A DNA stretch of 64,000 nucleotides from Papilionanthe hookeriana x Papilionanthe teres. Taxonomy: Eukaryota; Streptophyta; Magnoliopsida; Asparagales; Orchidaceae. A model generated the notes under the pieces. That model saw only the letters and a list, made by a program, of their open reading frames with translations. It was not told the DNA's origin and did no database searches. The stretch spans positions 14,717,625 through 14,781,624 of the forward strand of contig CM040427.1 of assembly GCA_022702705.1 (NCBI GenBank). Direction: 5' to 3'. Shown here one piece after another: positions 45,744 through 57,031 of the stretch; position 1 is the stretch's first letter, and each line of letters opens with the position of its first letter. The translations under genes were made by a program, and so were the position numbers.

Positions 45744-46286
45744 CCTTAAAAGCTCACAAAATGCTTAGGGAGAAGGAAACAGAGTTCCCCCCATTGTGGC
45801 GACCATGACTACCTTCTTGCACTTCATGTCTACAAAGAAAAAAAAGATAGAGGTCATAAAGAGGAAATTTCAAAGAAACCTATCACAAAAAGTATAACAC
45901 TAGTGCATACGATAAAGCGGCGACTAAAGTGCTGAGGGTAAAAAAAGCGGCAGAATAACGTCGAGTCACTACCCATAGTAGCTGATGTGTGAATCTAAAT
46001 TCCAAGGTCTAAAAAGACACAAAAAGTGACACTATAAAGGAAGGAAATAGGTCACCATAAATGTTAGTAGAACCTCTAAGAGGGAGAGAGCACTACTCAC
46101 AACAGCTCTGCAAGCTTGCAGATTCGCAAGGACCCTTAGAATAAATCTTCCTGACAAGAGTTGTTAAACTTGCAAAAAAATTGGCATGAACTAAAAAAAT
46201 CTTCCTGACAAGAGTTGCTAAACTTGCAAAAAAAATCGTACTGAGGAGTAGTTAGGAAGAGAGCACTTTCCTCAGCGGGGTCGCTA
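45744..46286 (-). pseudogene. Degenerate Tat-like element: 5' leader and PBS
   Basis: The relic interrupted by the Ogre-like element resumes here. The minus strand at 46269-46286 reads TAGCGACCCCGCTGAGGA, matching the Tat/Ogre PBS, so the LTR of this relic would lie to the right; only about 80-90 bases of candidate LTR end (46287-46377) remain before the Athila-like sequence. A partial tandem repeat occurs at 46144-46230 (AATCTTCCTGACAAGAGTTG twice). No gene. Confidence 0.65.
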
Positions 46287-46377
46287 ATCCCTGGTGATAT
46301 TTATACATGTGGTAATATGATTTTTAATTATATTTATGATATAGTATTTATATATTTCAATAAAATATTTTTCTTTA

Positions 46378-46389
46378 CAATGGCACCCA
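46378..46389 (-). promoter_or_regulatory. PBS-like site next to Athila-like LTR C
   Basis: Minus strand reads TGGGTGCCATTG, a diverged Athila tRNA-Asp PBS. Its presence on the 3' side of LTR C, while a polypurine tract is on the 5' side, means this LTR once joined two element bodies. Confidence 0.6.
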
Positions 46390-46392
46390 AAA

Positions 46393-48156
46393 CTTGATTT
46401 AAACGCAAATAAGTATTCAACAGTTATATTTAAATTTAGGGATTCTAATCAAGTACAAGTATCGTTATCAACTAATATAAGACTTTCTGATTAAGCTCAG
46501 AAATATCGATCCTACGGGGAAAATTTTTTAAATGGGTTGTATAAAAATAATAAGGATTTAGATCAAAAAAACCTATTTTGAAAAAGGTACTTATGTAAAC
46601 AGTTTAAGATAATATAAAACTTGAAAATGCAATTCTTTTTGGTATTTTTTTATATTATGAAATAAAGTAAACAATTAACTAACTATAACAAGATTTTTGT
46701 AAGATTAAAGAAGTATAAATGAAGATATCTTTTTCCATATCTTGAATAAGTAATAATAAGTACAGGAGTTCTGATGTGGAAGTATTCAAAATTGTGTTGT
46801 TCCAAATAGGAGCAATAATATTCTTTACCCTTACTAGAGATGTTATAAAGAACATTGGCTAGTTTAAAGTTTGAATATGTTAGAAGACGGGTTAGATGGA
46901 GAAGATACTAGCTCTCAATTTAGAGTTCCCTTCTTTCCCTCCACCCGGGGGTTAACAATAAACCAAATTGGGGGCTTTAGTCTGTCACCCTAAAGTCCTC
47001 TAATTCTATACCCATGAAAGTATATTTCCCTATTTATTTGCAGAAAATTATATGAATTACTTTCTCATCTATATAATCCCATGTGAATTTTTTCAATTGT
47101 TGCTTGAGACAATACCTACAATGATCCTACATATTCTCACAACAAATGTTAACATCTTAATTGACCAAATTTAGAAGTAAATGAAGTATAAAGATTAAAT
47201 CAACACAACTTCTTCCAACATTAAAGATCAATACTTTCACAACTTCCATCCATCACTTAATTACTTTTAATGTTAAGGAAAAAGATAAATAAAACTACTC
47301 AGAATCCATGGAGAAAACACAATAAAAAGTAATTGAAAAAGTAGAAATCATGTAGAATACACAAGAAGTCTCGATTAATACCAAATGAAGTATAAAGATA
47401 ATAACTTATCTCAAGTTCCTCTCCACCAAAATCTTGAAGTTCCTTTGAATCTCTTCCTTTCACTCACAAGACTCCTTAGGACTGGTCAACCAACCTTAGA
47501 GGGTTTAAATCTCTTAAAACAATGGTTTTTACTTAGGAATATCTACCCAACCTCCCTTTCACTAGGAATGAGATAAGTGTGAAGAATTCCTAAGTAATAA
47601 TCCTACAACTCAACTACTCTCTCTAAACACAATAATTTAACTTTCTAACCCCCTCCTTAAACTCTCTTTAAGTCCATTCTTTTATACTTTCTCAAAAGGT
47701 GCATTGGTGTCTCTTCAAAATATATCTATATTCTATGAATCTACCCAAGAGATGCATCCTTTCAAGTGAAATTTGAATGTATTTTGGCGCCCTTGATTAG
47801 TTACCCACGTTTGTACCAAATGTTGCCTCAAACACCCCTTAAAAATTTGCCAAAAATCTCTTGAAATTGCAAAGTAACTACCCTACGCTTAAGCGCGGGG
47901 CCTTCGGCACTTAGGCGCGACCTTCTCTGTCTACTGGCGTTTAGGCGCCAGGTCTGGGCTCTTAGGCACCCCAGTTCGTTTTAACACCTTTTTCATTTTT
48001 GCTCCAAATTTGATCCATTTTCACTCCTTTTGACATATTTAGTCCATTTAATTGTACCTGAAAGAAAAAACTTACAAATACCTTCCATTAAAGTGCAATA
48101 TAATCAAAATAGGTATAAAAATTTGTACAAAAATGTTATATATTCTCGGTATAACA
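46393..48156 (-). repeat. Athila-like LTR C
   Basis: About 1.76 kb; begins on the minus strand at 48156 as TGTTATACCGAGAATATATA. Same landmarks as LTR A, including the GC-rich block at 47880-47975. The short frame at 47385-47576 is not a gene. Confidence 0.85.
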
Positions 48157-48172
48157 AATTCTCCCAAACATA
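48157..48172 (-). promoter_or_regulatory. LTR-proximal polypurine tract, copy C
   Basis: Minus strand reads TATGTTTGGGAGAATT just before the LTR start. The equivalent of copy D is AAGTTTGGGGGAATT. Confidence 0.75.
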
Positions 48173-49450
48173 AAATGTTACTATCCTCAAGTGACATTAC
48201 AATCTTTCAAAACCAATATAAGTAAATTATGTGAATAAGTTTCTTTAGGAGATTCTAAAATTTTGTTCTAGAAATGTAGTATTCCAATTTAGAAAAAACT
48301 TTAGTGAATGAGACAAATTAAAAGTTTAGAAAATTTCTAAAGTGAAAAAGTATGAAAATATGAGCCCCTATCAAATTAAGAATTATTTGTAGATTTTTCC
48401 AAATATAGAATTTAGGCATTCTATCTTCTTTACTTCAAAATTTTCATTAAAAATAATCATACTCACTATATTATATCCTTAAGCTTAGGAGTTTCTTAAA
48501 TCTTATGCATTAAAAAGATCAGATGTGGAACCAATTTTTGATTAGGTAATAATCCTCAAGCTTCTCCTCCATTCTTTTTTTTGGCAACGATTACTATATC
48601 TTGATAAGCCTTTAATGATTTTGAATTCTACTCTTCCCTTCATAAAGCAAAGTTCTAGCATTATCTTTTACTTAAAAATATAATAATAGTTCTGAAAATT
48701 ACTTTTAATAAAAGAACTTTAAGTATTGAAAATAAAAGTCTAATTTTTCTATATTTTCAAAAATACAATATTTCTTACTAAAGATAGTCATAACATATTA
48801 AACATCTCTGCACTAAGAAACTTTTAACTTAAAAATTTTCTTCATCACTATAAAGTTTCAATCCAAATTCTTATACTCATTTCTATGTTCAAAATTTTAT
48901 TACCCTAATATAACTTCATACACAATCATTTTTCAAATAAAAAATCAAATTTATTTGTAGCATAATTGAGAAAATAAATTTCAAGTTTTGAAAATTTATT
49001 TTTCATCCCCCCCTCCCCAACTTAAATTTTTATAAAGATTAAACATTCTAGCATATTGTATATAAAGACAGGAATGAAAAATAAAAACATTATGCTTACA
49101 GAGATTTTCATATCCTAAGTATACAAGTACATAAATTTAAAAATAGGAGTAAAAATGATCAAATTTCATTTTGATTTTTACATATATGAGATTCAAAAGA
49201 CTTCTATGCAGTGGAGGCTAACATAAAAGCAAATCACAGAAACTAAAATATTATCACAACTACAATAGAATGAAAATATATGGTAGTAAATTGAAACTTA
49301 AACATAAAATTTTAAATGAAGGTTAGCTCTATCCTAAACATCTCAAAGCAGTAGGAATAAGCTCAACACAAACTAATAAAGTACATTTAAAATAAAAGAG
49401 TTCACATAATTACTACCACATCGAGAACACATAACTTTCAAAACAAAAGC
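48173..49450 (-). other. Athila-like 3' UTR, copy C, with internal purine tract
   Basis: Non-coding, AT-rich, alignable with 50857-52250 (for example AGGAGTAAAAATGATCAAAT near 49150 and 51860). A second purine tract, AAGTTGGGGAGGGGGGGATG on the minus strand, lies at 49004-49023, about 0.85 kb before the LTR. In this copy the UTR follows the integrase end with no env-position ORF between them. Confidence 0.75.
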
Positions 49451-50056
49451 ACACTGATAACTATGAGTTGCCTCCCACAGAGCGCTTGGTTTTACATCAT
49501 CAACCCGATGTACCCAGTGCTTATTCTAGGTGACTCAACATCAAAACTTCATTCAATTTAGTTTGATCTCCTAAGAAATATGTTTCAGTCTATGACCATT
49601 CACTTAGAAAATTTTTAGGGTTTTAGGATCTTTGATATCCGCAGCTCCATCGGGATAAATTTTAATCACAATAAATGGGTCCATCCACCTGGACTTCAAT
49701 TTGTCTGAAAATAATCTCAATATTGCATTATAAAACAAAAAATTGTTGCCCTGGCTCAAAATTTTTTGTAAGAATCTTCTGATCATGCTACTTTTTCATC
49801 TTATCAATATAAATCTTAACATTCTCATAGGATTCATTCCTTATTTTTTCCAACTCATTTAATTTCAATAATCTCTTTTTACCAACATCCTTCAAATTAT
49901 AATTAAATTCCTTAATAGCCCAATAAGCTTTATGCTCAAATTCCACTATTAAATGATAAGCTTTCCCATATATTAACCTGAATGTGACATTCCTATAAGA
50001 GTTCTATATGCAGTCCTATAAGCCCACAAAGTATAATTAAGCTTGACTGCAACATT
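49451..50056 (-). pseudogene. Athila-like integrase C-terminal fragment
   Basis: Across frames the minus strand reads TLWAYRTAYRT, AYWAIKEFNYNLKDVGKKRL, LKLNELEKIRNESYEN, then GNNFLFYNAILRLFSDKLKS, RWMDPFIVIKIYPDGA and DPKTLKIF. It matches the plus-strand integrase at 59100-59640. Upstream it stops abruptly at 50056, joined to the middle of LTR D, so the catalytic core is missing. The tail of the polyprotein (VNGHRLK and following) is readable to about 49450. Confidence 0.85.
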
Positions 50057-50841
50057 TGATCAAATGAAGTATAAAGTAAAAACTTATCTCAAGTTCATCT
50101 CCACCAAACTCTTAAAATTCCATTGAATCTATTTCTTTCTCTTAAAGACTCCCTAAGACTGGTCACCAGACCCTAGTGGGTTTAAATCTCTCTAAAACAA
50201 TGGACTTTTACTTATAAATCTCTACCCACCTTCCCTTTCACTATGAATGAGGTAAGTGTGAAGAAACCCTAAGTAAGAATCCTACAACTTCTTACTATAA
50301 CTACTCTCTATAAACACACTAATTCAACTTTCTAACAACCTGTCTAAACTTTTTTCAAGTCTATTCTTTTATACTTTCTCAAAAGATGCCTTGGTGTCTC
50401 TTTAAATTGTGTCTATATTCAATGAGTCTACCCAAGCGATACATCCTTTCAAGTGAAATTTTAATGTCTTTTAGCACTCTTGATCAGTTACCCACATTTA
50501 TACCAAAGGTTGCCTCAAGAACCCCTTTAAAATTCACTAAAGGTTCCTTGAAATTGCATAGTAACTACCCTGCGCTTAAGCGTGGGGCCTCTGACTCTTA
50601 AGTACGGCCTTCTCTATCTACCGGCGCTTAGGCGCTAGATCTGGGCACTTAGGCACCCAGTTCAATTTAACACCTTCTTTATTTTTGCTCCAAATTTTAT
50701 TCCTTTTGACTCCTTTTGACATATTTAGTCCATTTAATTGTACCTAAAAGAAAAACACTCAAATACCTTTCATTAAAAGTGCAATATCATTAAAGAAAGG
50801 TATGAAAGTGTAGAAAAATATTATATATTATAGGTATATCA
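50057..50841 (-). repeat. Athila-like LTR D, truncated
   Basis: Starts on the minus strand at 50841 as TGATATACC and matches LTR C down to the place equivalent to about 47385; the remaining 1 kb is absent and integrase sequence follows. Includes the GC-rich block at 50568-50665. The junction sequence ATTTGATCAAATGAAG is short and palindromic (TTGATCAA). Confidence 0.82.
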
Positions 50842-50856
50842 AATTCCCCCAAACTT
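50842..50856 (-). promoter_or_regulatory. LTR-proximal polypurine tract, copy D
   Basis: Minus strand AAGTTTGGGGGAATT directly before TGATATACC. Confidence 0.8.
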
Positions 50857-52254
50857 AAAATATTACTTGTCCTCAAGTGACACTACAATATTTCAAAACT
50901 AACATAAGCAAATTACGTGAATGAGTTTCTTTAGGAGATTCTAAAATTTTGTTCTAGAAATGTAGTATTCCAATTTATAAAAAATTTTAGTGAATGAGAC
51001 TAATTTAAAGTTTAGAAAATTTCTAAAGTGACAAAGTATGAAAATATGAGCTTCTATCTAATTCAGAAATATTTGAAGATTTTCCAAATATAGAGTTTAG
51101 ACATTCTATCTTCATTACTTAAAAATTTTCCTTAAAAATAATTATACTCACTATATTATATCTTTAAGCTTAAGTGTTTCTCAAATATTATACATTAAAA
51201 ATATTAGATATGGAACCAATTTTGATTGGGTACTAATCCTCAAGCTTCTCCTCTCATTTTCTTTTTTTTTTTTAAGAAATGATTACTATATCTGGATAGG
51301 TCTTTAATGATTTTGAATTCCACTCTTTCTTTCCTAATGCAAAGGTCTGATATAAAACCTTTAATTAAAAATATAATCATAGTTCTGAAAACTACTTTTT
51401 AATAAAAAGAAATTTAAGTATTGAAAATAAAAGTCTAATTCTTTTATAATTTTCAAAAGTACAAAATCTCTTACTAAAGATAGTTACACCAAATTTAACA
51501 TCTCTTCACTAAGAAAATTTTTAACTTGAAATTTTTCTTCACCATTATAAATTTTTAACCAAATTCTCCTATACATTTCTATATTCAAAATTTTATTACC
51601 CTAATATAACTTCATACACATAATCATTTTTCAAATAAAAATTCAAATTTATTTGTAACATATTTGAGAACAAATAAATTTCAAGTTTTAAAAATTGATT
51701 TTTTTTATCCCCCCCCTCCCCCGCGGCCCCAACTTAAATTTTTACAAGAATTAAGAATTTTAGCATGTCATATATAAAGACATGAATGACAAATAAAAAT
51801 ATTATTCTTATAACAATTTTCGTATCCTAAGTAGACAAGTAGAAAAAATTAAAAACAGGAGTAAAAATGATCAAATTTCATTTTGATTTTAACATATATG
51901 AGATTTGAAAGACTTCTATGCAGTGGAATCTAACATAAAAGCAAATCACACAAACTAACATATTATTACAAATACAAAAAAAAATACATGGTAGTAAATT
52001 GAAACTTAAACATAAAATTTTAAATGAAAGTTAGCTCAATTCTAGACTTCCTTAAGGGGTAGGAATAAGATCAAAAAAACCAACAAAATACATTTAAAAT
52101 AGTAAAGTTCACATAATTACTACCACATCAAAAACACATAAATACACATTACGATGAACCATAACAACAATGTTCACCACAACAAAAAAACACCACAATA
52201 GTCCAAACAACAGTACAAATAAAAGTTCAAATAAAATACAACATAACCCAATCT
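50857..52254 (-). other. Athila-like 3' UTR, copy D, with internal purine tract
   Basis: Non-coding, alignable with 48173-49450. The internal purine tract is at 51707-51737, with a G run expanded to GGGGAGGGGGGG and a GCGG insertion. The short plus-strand frame at 52170-52373 is low complexity and not a gene. Confidence 0.75.
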
Positions 52255-53085
52255 CTACTCATCCTTGTCACCATCTTCATCCTCTTCATCATCATCATCA
52301 TCCCAGAAAAAAGTTGAATTATAATGAGGGTACCGTGCATATAGAGGAAATACTACACTCTGATCACATCTAATGATTTTCTCCATAGATGTGTTGTATT
52401 TCTCTTCATAATCACTGTGCCTCCTTAAGTAAGAATCAATATGATCTACATAGTTTTCAAGATTCGATTCCTTATACATAGCTTAGTCGATGTTTTCCAT
52501 CATCCTTTACAGCAATTGATCTTGTGAATGTGGACTGGATCTGCCATGGGATGTAGCTGCACGAGATGTAGAAGCACGCGACGTATAAGCACCAGAACTT
52601 CTTAAAAATCCCCCTCTCAAGAAAAAAATTAAATGATCAGAATAAGTCTTTAGATTCACTCTAGTGACGGGCTTTATAGGTTGAAGAATATCCTCCCAAC
52701 TATCAAATCTAACACCAGCTTGCTCACATAAAGAAAATATTAAGGACTCAAATCCCAAACCTGCAGTAGTGGCAGCTCTGGTAGAACTGGGGATAACCTG
52801 ATAAATCAGAGATCCAATTTTGATCTGCTTATACTGTTGAATGCAGTAGTTCAGTGTAGCCCTTTCTCTAGGTAGGAAGTATACGAGCAGAAATAAAATA
52901 GTGTCATTATTTCGCTGTAGCCTCCATCTTCGATGTAGGAAAATTCACTCTTCTACCACTGGTAATTTTTCATAGACCTCTTCTAGCAGTTAATGAAGAA
53001 ATGATCTCATCTAACTCCTCCTCAGGACAATTGTAATTAGGATAAAAATAAGTCGTATCCAAAGGCAGCTGGTTGTCCAATAAAA
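52255..53085 (-). pseudogene. Env-position ORF, putative plant transposon protein domain, fragment
   Basis: Minus strand, several frames: EIISSLT and GRRVNFPTSKM near 53000, HYFISARILPT near 52900, LNYCIQQYKQIKIGSLIYQ near 52830, then open 52507-52758 with GFESLIFSLCEQAGVRFDSW, KPVTRVNLKTYSDHL, and 52255-52479 ending in a run of acidic residues (WDDDDDEEDEDGDKDE). It is the downstream ORF of Athila elements; the shared pattern around HYFISA-RLLPT resembles the family called putative plant transposon protein domain. Function unknown. Cut at 53088 by the plus-strand element. Confidence 0.7.
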
Positions 53086-53254
53086 CTTTGATAGCTTTTT
53101 ACTATCCATTACATACCTATCTTTGATGATATTGCACTTTAAATAAAGGTATTTTTCATGATTTCATTCAGGTACAATGATTTTAGGCCTTTGGAGCAAC
53201 AGGAACAAAAAAGGAGCAAATTTTGTGCAAAAATGGGCAAAAGTGCATTTTATT

Positions 53255-53370
53255 GAACTAGCACCGAACGACACTGTCACCAGCACCGGACAGCACCAAT
53301 TACAGAGATTTGGATGCTAAAGGTAGAATATAGCACCGAACGGTGCCCTATCCTGCACCAGACCGCGCCC
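53255..53370 (+). repeat. GC-word module in LTR (AGCACCGAACGRCRC type)
   Basis: TTGAACTAGCACCGAACGAC, ACACTGTCACCAGCACCGG, then after a spacer ATAGCACCGAACGGTGCCCT. The same module is found at 59852-59905 (partial) and 61545-61665 in front of the env-position ORFs. Confidence 0.75.
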
Positions 53371-54658
53371 TATCCCGAATTCAAACTAGATTCAATGTTT
53401 TTGGTTGGATTTTGAAGGGTTGCTTGAGGAAACTCTTAGGAAATCAGTTATGGCTAGATTTAAACTACTTTGGAGCTAAATTTAGAGAGGGGGGAGAGAG
53501 TTTAGAGTGTAGAGAGAGTGAGGAGAGAGTGTCATTTCATTTTGTTTAGAAAATCTAGGTTTTGTGTGTTCTCTTTTAAGGAGTGTAGGACAAGAGGGAA
53601 AGTGAGAGATTTCTTCTTCCTTACTTATCTAAAGAGAGAGTTGTGTGTTGTTGTGAAGAAAGAAGAAGAGTCAAAGGAATTCCTTGAGATTTGCTTGGGG
53701 AAGAGTTTGAGATAAGTTGTTTTTTCTTTACTATGTTTGTATGAGTTTGCTTTTATATATATAATCCATGTTTTGTCATATTTTTCTCATGAGTCTTGAA
53801 TAGATTTCTTCGTCTCCTCCTTTTCATGTGATGTGTTGATGTTGTGATATGAAAATGATGTGCCAATTTATTATGAAGAATTTATGATGACCGTTTCACT
53901 TCAAACTTCATTTACTTTTTAATCTGGCCAGTTAAGTTATTAAAACTTGTTTAGAAACATATGTCCGAAAGGATTATGAGTTCCACAATAAAAGTGAAGG
54001 TCACATTCAATGTCCATGAATGAGTGACGTAGTTCATGGGGATTGAGTGCAAATAAATAGGGAAATATACTTTGATGGGCGTAGAATTGGAGATTTCAGA
54101 GTGACAGGCAAAAATCCTAGTGTTGGTCCCAGGGTTTCAAAATCAAAGCGAGAGTTAGCCTTCAGGGGAATGGAAGTGGGAGCTCTAGAGTGAGAGCCGA
54201 TAACCTCTCAGCCTAACCATGGATTTGGGGACTAAACTTAGGATTAACCAATGTTCTTTATGCGCTTTGAAAAGGGTAAAGAATAGGAATGCTCCTATTT
54301 GGCACAATATATTTGCATCACTGATCTATGTCATAAAAATCATCATATTATAATTGGAGAGGAGGAAGAATTTCTTACAACTGGACACTATTACAACTTT
54401 AGTCTTGTGTTAATTTAACTTGCTAGAAGGTTAGAGCGTACTTTGGTAGAAGTAGTAACTATAACTATTTGCATTTATTTTATGAATTGAACTTACTTGC
54501 AATTGTGTTGTGATTCGAGAAGTGATTTCTGTGCTACACCATAAAATTAATTGCCTCCCTGTGGGATCGATTTCCAGGACACCACCAGAGCCCCGTATTA
54601 CTTCGAGCGATACGTATACTTGCGTTTAATTGTGTGACTTCTTATAAAACTAAATCAA

Positions 54659-54662
<4 letters not shown>

Positions 54663-54732
<70 letters not shown>
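54663..54732 (+). repeat. TA dinucleotide microsatellite
   Basis: About 35 perfect TA units near the 3' end of the LTR, followed by TACGAG. The minus-strand LTRs have no such run at this position. Confidence 0.95.
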
Positions 54733-54733
<1 letters not shown>

Positions 54734-54777
54734 GAGTTCATAAATTTTGGCAAATTAAAAAAGTCGCACCAAGTTTT

Positions 54778-54794
54778 TGGCACCGTTGCCAGGG
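54778..54794 (+). promoter_or_regulatory. Primer binding site, tRNA-Asp type
   Basis: TGGCACCGTTGCCAGGG, two changes from the usual Athila PBS. The best-preserved PBS of the Athila copies in this window. Confidence 0.88.
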
Positions 54795-54904
54795 AAGTAA
54801 GGTAACTGTTAAAATTAATTTTGTAGTATTTGAAATCTTATATTTGAATTACAAGTCATAATTGTGTTTGTTTATTGTTAGTGTGCTTATTGTGTTTATA
54901 TGCG

Positions 54905-55801
54905 TAGTATCGGATCTATAGGTTTAGTGCCTTACTATTCTGAATTATAGCGTGCTATTAGAAAAATTTGAAAACAACAAAAACAATATGAAAATCCTCA
55001 CAAAATGACGAACAACTTAAATAATCAAAATGAAAGTATACTGAGAACTTTAAAGATTATGCTAATCCAACAGCAGATGAAATTCACTTAACTATCCAAA
55101 ATCCTGATGTTTGTGTTAATCTATTTGAGTTTAAACCTGCTATTATTCAAATGGTACAAAATAATCAATTTGGAGGAACCACTAATAAAGATCCTAACTT
55201 ACATCTCGTTAGTTTTTTAGAACTGTGTGCTACTTTTAATTATGATGGAGTGTCAAACGATGCTGTTAGGCTTAAACTTTTTCCTTTTTCATTAAGGGAT
55301 AAAGGTAAGGCGTGGTTAAATTCATTAACACTTGGATCTATCAGAACTTAGGGAGAACTTTCATAAAATTTTATGTCAAAATATTTCCCTCCTTCAAAAA
55401 TTGTTAAGTTGAGGAATGATATCACATTTTTTAGTCAGTTTGATGGAGAATCCATATATGAAGCTTGGGAAAGATTCAAAGATCTTCTAAGAAAGTTTCC
55501 ACACCATACTTTACCAAACTGGTTAATAATTCAAATATTTTATAATGGATTAGTGGGATCTTTGAGATTAATTATTGATGCTGCTGCTGGTGGATCATTA
55601 ATGTCTAAACCTTTTGATGAAGCATATTTGTTAATTGAAGAGATAACTACTAATAATTTAAAATGGATATATGAGTGGGTAAATCCTAAGAGAGTAGCTG
55701 GTATTCATGATTTTGATGTGATAACTATGATAGTCTCTCAAATTGTTAATCTTTCTAAGAAAATGGATCAATATGGAATGAATTATTCTCCAACACCCTA
55801 G
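54905..55801 (+). pseudogene. Gag of the plus-strand Athila-like element
   Basis: From about 54905 GLVPYYSEL and AIRKI correspond to the gag start of element A, with stops. 55151-55351: NNQFGGTTNKDPNLHLVSFL, FPFSLRDKGKAWLNSL, then TWGELSQ-type sequence with Trp and Gln codons changed to TAG and TAA near 55349-55367. 55373-55801: SKYFPPSKIVKLRNDITFF, ESIYEAWERFKDLLRKFPHH, GSLMSKPFDEAYLLIEEITT. Capsid protein. Broken by at least three stops. Confidence 0.9.
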
Positions 55802-56450
55802 TGTTAGAGGAAAATTCATCAGGACATATGATAGACTCTCAAATGTCTTATGAAACCTTAAATGTCATTAACAACAAAGTTAACAATCTTTATTCAAATT
55901 ATTATAATCCTAGTTGAAAGAATCACCAAAACTTCAACTGGAATAACACCAATGCTGTTGTTAACCTGCAATGGGGAAACAATCCTATGAATCCAGTTGG
56001 AAATCCGAACAACCAAGGAAATACCAACTATAGACCTTCTTATCCTCCTAGTTTTAATAGTATTCAACAATTTAAGGAAAAGAAGTTGTCTCATCGAAGA
56101 AATGATTCGAATATGGGTAATCAAATTCAAGCTCAAAACATTGCGATGAAGAACATCGAGAATCAATCGGGACATTTCTTTATCGCGCTTAATAATAGAA
56201 TCTTCCAGAAATCTTCCTAGCAGTGTTGAGATCAACCGAAAAGATCAAAACAAGGAGCAAATTAAGGCTATTCAATTAAAGAGTGGAAAAGAATTGGAAC
56301 CAAGAGTTCAAAAAGAAGTCGAAGTTGAAAGAGAGGAAGTGAACATTGAGAAAGGTTCTAATATGATATATCCTGACGAATATCCACCTGAACCAATGAA
56401 GATAACTGTTGAAAAACTACCTCCTCCTTTTCCTCAAAGACTAAAGAAAT
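55802..56450 (+). pseudogene. Gag C-terminal Asn-rich region
   Basis: Pieces in several frames: NLYSNYYNPS, NFNWNNTNAVVNLQWGNN, NPNNQGNTNYRPSYPPSF (55987-56220 open), QIQAQNIAMKNIENQSGHF. Collinear with 2210-2656 of element A. A frameshift near 56200 moves it into SVEINRKDQNKEQIKAIQLK, which leads to the protease. Confidence 0.78.
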
Positions 56451-56479
56451 AGAACAGGGATAATAGATTTGTAAAGTTT

Positions 56480-57031
56480 TTGAAAATTCTTAAGAAATTA
56501 ACGATTAATATTTTCTTTGTTGAAGCATTAAAGCAGATGCCTGATTATGTGAAGTTTATGAAGGATATTCTTAAAAAGAAAAGAAAGTTCAAAGACCACG
56601 AGTCTGTTGCAGTTAACAGTGAGTGTAATGAAATTATTCAGAAGAAGCTTCCTGGAAAACTTAAAGACCCAGGTAGTTTCACTATCTTGTGTGTTATAGG
56701 TGAGAAATTTTTCGAAAGAGCTTTATGTGATCTTGGAGCTAGTATTAATCTTATGCCTTTATCAACTTTCAAAAGATTGGGAATAAGAGAAATTTCACCT
56801 ACATCTGTGACTCTTCAATTGGCTGATCATTCTATCACTTATCCTAAGGGAGTTGTGGAAGATGTATTTGTGAAGGTGGATAAATTTTTCTTTCCTGTGG
56901 ACTTTATTGTATTAGATATGGAGGAAGATAAAGAAATTACAATTATTTTGGGAAGACCATTCATTGCTACTGAGAGAGCTATGATCGATGTTCAAAAAGA
57001 GAAATTAAATATGAGAGTCAATGAACAATAG
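56480..57031 (+). CDS. Aspartic protease, plus-strand Athila-like element
   Basis: 183 residues open. KKLTINIFFVEALKQMPDY at the N-terminus, active site ALCDLGASINLMPLSTFKRL, then VTLQLADHSITYPKGVVEDV and ITIILGRPFIATERAMIDV. Same length and order as the protease at 1430-2191. The TAG at 57029 ends the frame. Between 57032 and 57560 the linker to RT is present but full of stops. Confidence 0.9.
   Translation: MKILKKLTINIFFVEALKQMPDYVKFMKDILKKKRKFKDHESVAVNSECNEIIQKKLPGKLKDPGSFTILCVIGEKFFERALCDLGASINLMPLSTFKRLGIREISPTSVTLQLADHSITYPKGVVEDVFVKVDKFFFPVDFIVLDMEEDKEITIILGRPFIATERAMIDVQKEKLNMRVNEQ

Larger units (their letters stand above)
53089..54768 (+). repeat. 5' LTR of the plus-strand Athila-like element
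   Basis: Starts TGATAGC, with GATATTGCACTTTAAATAAAG at 53130-53150 as in the other LTRs, then ends ...AAGTCGCA before CCAAGTTTT and the PBS. About 1.68 kb. Contains the GC-word module at 53255-53370 and a TA microsatellite. Frames at 53343-53715 are short and unsupported. Confidence 0.82.

Noticed and set aside
52170..52373. His/Asn-rich plus-strand frame
   Set aside because: Antisense of the acidic tail of the env-position ORF plus A/C-rich UTR; no support.
54634..54861. 75-residue frame over the TA run
   Set aside because: It is Ile/Tyr alternation made by the microsatellite.
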